Part shown: positions 62,261 through 64,000 of the stretch, in pieces
Numbering within the stretch: position 1 is the first letter of the stretch
Layout of the letters: each line of letters starts with the position of its first letter
From: Paraburkholderia unamae
GTDB taxonomy: Bacteria; Pseudomonadota; Gammaproteobacteria; Burkholderiales; Burkholderiaceae
NCBI RefSeq assembly: GCF_003268775.1
Contig: NZ_QLSU01000027.1
Coordinates: 1 to 64,000 of the forward strand
DNA: 64,000 nucleotides
Direction of reading: 5' to 3'
Made by a program: the position numbers and the translations under genes
Notes under the pieces: generated by a model
What the model was told of the DNA's origin: nothing
Seen by the model: the letters and a program-made list of their open reading frames with translations, nothing else
Database searches by the model: none

Positions 62261-63049
62261 ATGCCTTACGCAGCCGTCAACGACACGCAATTGTTTTACC
62301 GCATCGACGGTGCGGCGAACACCACGGCGCCGTGGCTGGTTCTGTCGAATTCGCTCGGTAGCGACGTGTCGATGTGGACGCCGCAGCTCGTCGAATTCGC
62401 GAAGCACTTCCGCGTGCTGCGCTACGACACGCGCGGCCACGGCCACTCGGCGGCGCCGAAGGGCCCGTACACGATCGAGCAGCTCACGGGCGACGTGATC
62501 GGCCTGATGGACCATCTCGGCATCGAGCGCGCGCATTTCGCGGGCGTTTCGATGGGCGGCCTGACCGGCGTGGGCCTGGGCGCGCGTTTCGGCAATCGCA
62601 TCGATCGCCTCGTGCTGTGCAACACGGCCGCGAAGATCGGCACGCCTGAAGTGTGGGTGCCGCGTGCGGCGAAGGCGCGCAACGAAGGCATGCTCGCGCT
62701 TGCCGACGCCGTGCTGCCGCGCTGGTACACGGCCGAATTCATGACGCAGAACCCGCTCGTGATCGCCCAGGCGCGCGACGTGCTCGTGCATACCGACAAC
62801 GAAGGCTACGCGTCGAACTGCGACGCCATCAACGCTGCCGACCTGCGCGGCGAAGCGGCCTCGATCAAGGCGCCCACGCTCGTGATCTCGGGCACGCACG
62901 ATCTCGCGGCCACGCCCGCGCAAGGCCGCGAACTGGCGGAGTCGGTGCCGGGCGCGCGCTATGTCGAGCTCAACGCGTCGCACATTTCGAACGTCGAACT
63001 GGCCGACGAGTACAACAAGCTCGTGGTCGATTTCCTGCTGGGGGCGTGA
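62261..63049 (+). CDS. pcaD: 3-oxoadipate enol-lactonase
   Basis: The 262-residue alpha/beta hydrolase has the triad Ser97 (GVSMGG), Asp214 (GTHD) and His241 (NASHIS). It hydrolyses 3-oxoadipate enol-lactone to 3-oxoadipate. GAGGAG upstream sets ATG 62261. Its stop codon overlaps the start of pcaC by one base (TGATG), so the two are translated together. PcaD and PcaC are separate here, not fused as PcaL. Confidence 0.93.
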   Translation: MPYAAVNDTQLFYRIDGAANTTAPWLVLSNSLGSDVSMWTPQLVEFAKHFRVLRYDTRGHGHSAAPKGPYTIEQLTGDVIGLMDHLGIERAHFAGVSMGGLTGVGLGARFGNRIDRLVLCNTAAKIGTPEVWVPRAAKARNEGMLALADAVLPRWYTAEFMTQNPLVIAQARDVLVHTDNEGYASNCDAINAADLRGEAASIKAPTLVISGTHDLAATPAQGRELAESVPGARYVELNASHISNVELADEYNKLVVDFLLGA

Positions 63050-63438
63050 TGAACGACGAAGATCGCTACGAAGCGGGCATGAAGGTGCGCCGCGCGGTGC
63101 TGGGCGACGCCCACGTCGATCGCTCGATCGCGAACCGCACGGAAGTGACCGAGGAATTCCAGAACCTCATCACGCGCTACGCGTGGGGCGAGATCTGGAC
63201 GCGCGAAGGCTTGCCGCGCCATACGCGCAGCCTGCTGACGATCTCGATGATGGTCGCGCTCAACCGCAGCGAGGAGCTTGCACTGCATCTGCGCGCCGCC
63301 CGCAACAATGGCGTGACGCGCGACGAGATCAAGGAAGTGCTGCTGCAAACGGCCATCTATTGCGGCGTGCCCGCGGCGAATTCGGCGTTCCATCTCGCCG
63401 ATCGCATTTTCCGCGAGCAGGACGAAGAGCAGGGCTGA
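63049..63438 (+). CDS. pcaC: 4-carboxymuconolactone decarboxylase
   Basis: The 129-residue protein starts MNDEDRYEAGMKVRRAVLGD and contains RHTRSLLTISMMVALNRSEE and HLRAARNNGVTRDEIKEVLL, the carboxymuconolactone decarboxylase domain with its conserved His. It decarboxylates 4-carboxymuconolactone to 3-oxoadipate enol-lactone. The start overlaps the pcaD stop by one base. It is the last gene of the cluster. Confidence 0.94.
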   Translation: MNDEDRYEAGMKVRRAVLGDAHVDRSIANRTEVTEEFQNLITRYAWGEIWTREGLPRHTRSLLTISMMVALNRSEELALHLRAARNNGVTRDEIKEVLLQTAIYCGVPAANSAFHLADRIFREQDEEQG

Positions 63439-63461
63439 CCCCGCTGCGACCGAACGCGGGG
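63439..63461. terminator. short hairpin between convergent pcaC and reductase genes
   Basis: CCCCGC and GCGGGG are 6-bp arms around an 11-base loop, immediately after the pcaC stop. The stem is short but GC-only and lies between convergent genes. Confidence 0.35.
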
Positions 63462-63475
63462 CCACGGTTCCGCGT

Positions 63476-64000
63476 TCAGTCGAATACCGGCGACTCCACG
63501 CCGAGCACCTTGTGCAGGTGCGTGCTGGTTGTCGTGTATTGCAGATGAATTTTCTTCTCGGGAAAGACGTGATGCGCCGCGCCGAATGCGGCGAGCGCGG
63601 CTTCGTGAAAGCCCGAGAGAATCAGTTTCTTCTTGCCGGGATAGGTATTGATGTCGCCCACGGCGAAGATGCCGGGCACGCTCGTTTCGAAGCGCGCCGT
63701 ATCCACGGGCAACTGCTTGCGCTCGATTTCGAGGCCCCATTGCGCGATGGGCCCGAGCTGCGGCGACAAGCCGTAAAACACCAGCAGGCAATCGAGCTCC
63801 AGCGAGCGCGTGACGCCGTCGCCGCCCGTCACCTTGATGCGCGTGAGCTTGCCGCCTTCGTCGTCGAACCCGCTGACCTGGCCGACGATCGACTGCATGC
63901 GCCACGCTTCGCATAACGCCTGCATTTTCGCAACCGTTGCCGGGGCCGCGCGAAACGACTCGCGCCGGTGCAGCAGAATCACGCTCTGCGCGATGTCCAC
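63476..64000 (-). CDS. ferredoxin-NADP reductase, thioredoxin-reductase-like type (partial)
   Basis: The window holds the C-terminal 174 residues; the start lies beyond the right edge. The segments VILLHRRESFRAAP (NADP-binding side), LLVFYGLSP, and VPGIFAVGDINTYPGKKKLI with SGFHEAALAAF (FAD-binding end) match the YumC/Bradyrhizobium-type ferredoxin-NADP reductase. It passes electrons between NADPH and ferredoxin or flavodoxin. It converges on the pca operon and is probably unrelated to it. Confidence 0.88.
   Translation of the reverse strand: MDIAQSVILLHRRESFRAAPATVAKMQALCEAWRMQSIVGQVSGFDDEGGKLTRIKVTGGDGVTRSLELDCLLVFYGLSPQLGPIAQWGLEIERKQLPVDTARFETSVPGIFAVGDINTYPGKKKLILSGFHEAALAAFGAAHHVFPEKKIHLQYTTTSTHLHKVLGVESPVFD

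Overview
The window looks like chromosomal DNA of a Burkholderiaceae bacterium, most probably a Paraburkholderia or close relative. The reasons are the very GC-rich third codon positions, the many LysR regulators and MFS carriers beside small catabolic operons, Burkholderia-type small proteins, and a luxR-rsaL-luxI quorum-sensing locus laid out like the bra locus known from plant-associated Paraburkholderia. I see no rRNA, tRNA, insertion sequence, phage gene, CRISPR array or replication origin. All complete genes appear intact. One gene is cut at each window edge.

Left part (1-14.6 kb): a fragment of an unknown gene, a phospholipase D/cardiolipin-synthase-like lipoprotein, a small secreted protein, a LysR divergent from a gamma-glutamyltransferase-like hydrolase plus MHS-family carrier, a short conserved protein, a D-2-hydroxyacid dehydrogenase, and an operon of class III CoA-transferase, HMG-CoA-lyase-like enzyme and VOC protein. 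A LysR, an MFS carrier and another LysR follow.

Catabolic block (14.7-28.3 kb): an aldo/keto reductase and an SRPBCC protein; then, beyond a LysR, an operon of iron alcohol dehydrogenase, ACS-family carrier, FMN alpha-hydroxyacid oxidase and an atypical SDR. After these come a NIPSNAP/cyclase pair on the other strand, an aldehyde dehydrogenase of the 2-oxoglutarate-semialdehyde type, an SDR and two tandem LysR genes. Together they suggest uptake, oxidation and ring opening of an organic acid or lactone, with 2-oxoglutarate as a possible end product. The substrate is unknown.

Middle (28.3-47.9 kb): a complete RND efflux operon, a four-gene operon (MFS, MoaF-like, luciferase-like flavoenzyme, DkgB), an orphan 439-residue protein whose ribosome-binding site lies in a predicted hairpin, a YadGH-like ABC exporter, an Old Yellow Enzyme, and a cluster of ACS carrier, FAD oxidoreductase, IlvD/Edd dehydratase and GntR regulator under a strong promoter.

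Right part (47.9-64 kb): an EgtB-like iron enzyme, an FNR-type oxygen sensor and a universal stress protein, a DHA2 drug exporter, the quorum-sensing locus (synthase, RsaL repressor, LuxR receptor), two small conserved proteins, serine acetyltransferase, GTP cyclohydrolase I, and a LysR divergent from the pcaIJBDC genes of the beta-ketoadipate pathway. The window ends in a ferredoxin-NADP reductase. Many gene pairs, especially convergent ones, are separated by good hairpins that probably terminate transcription.
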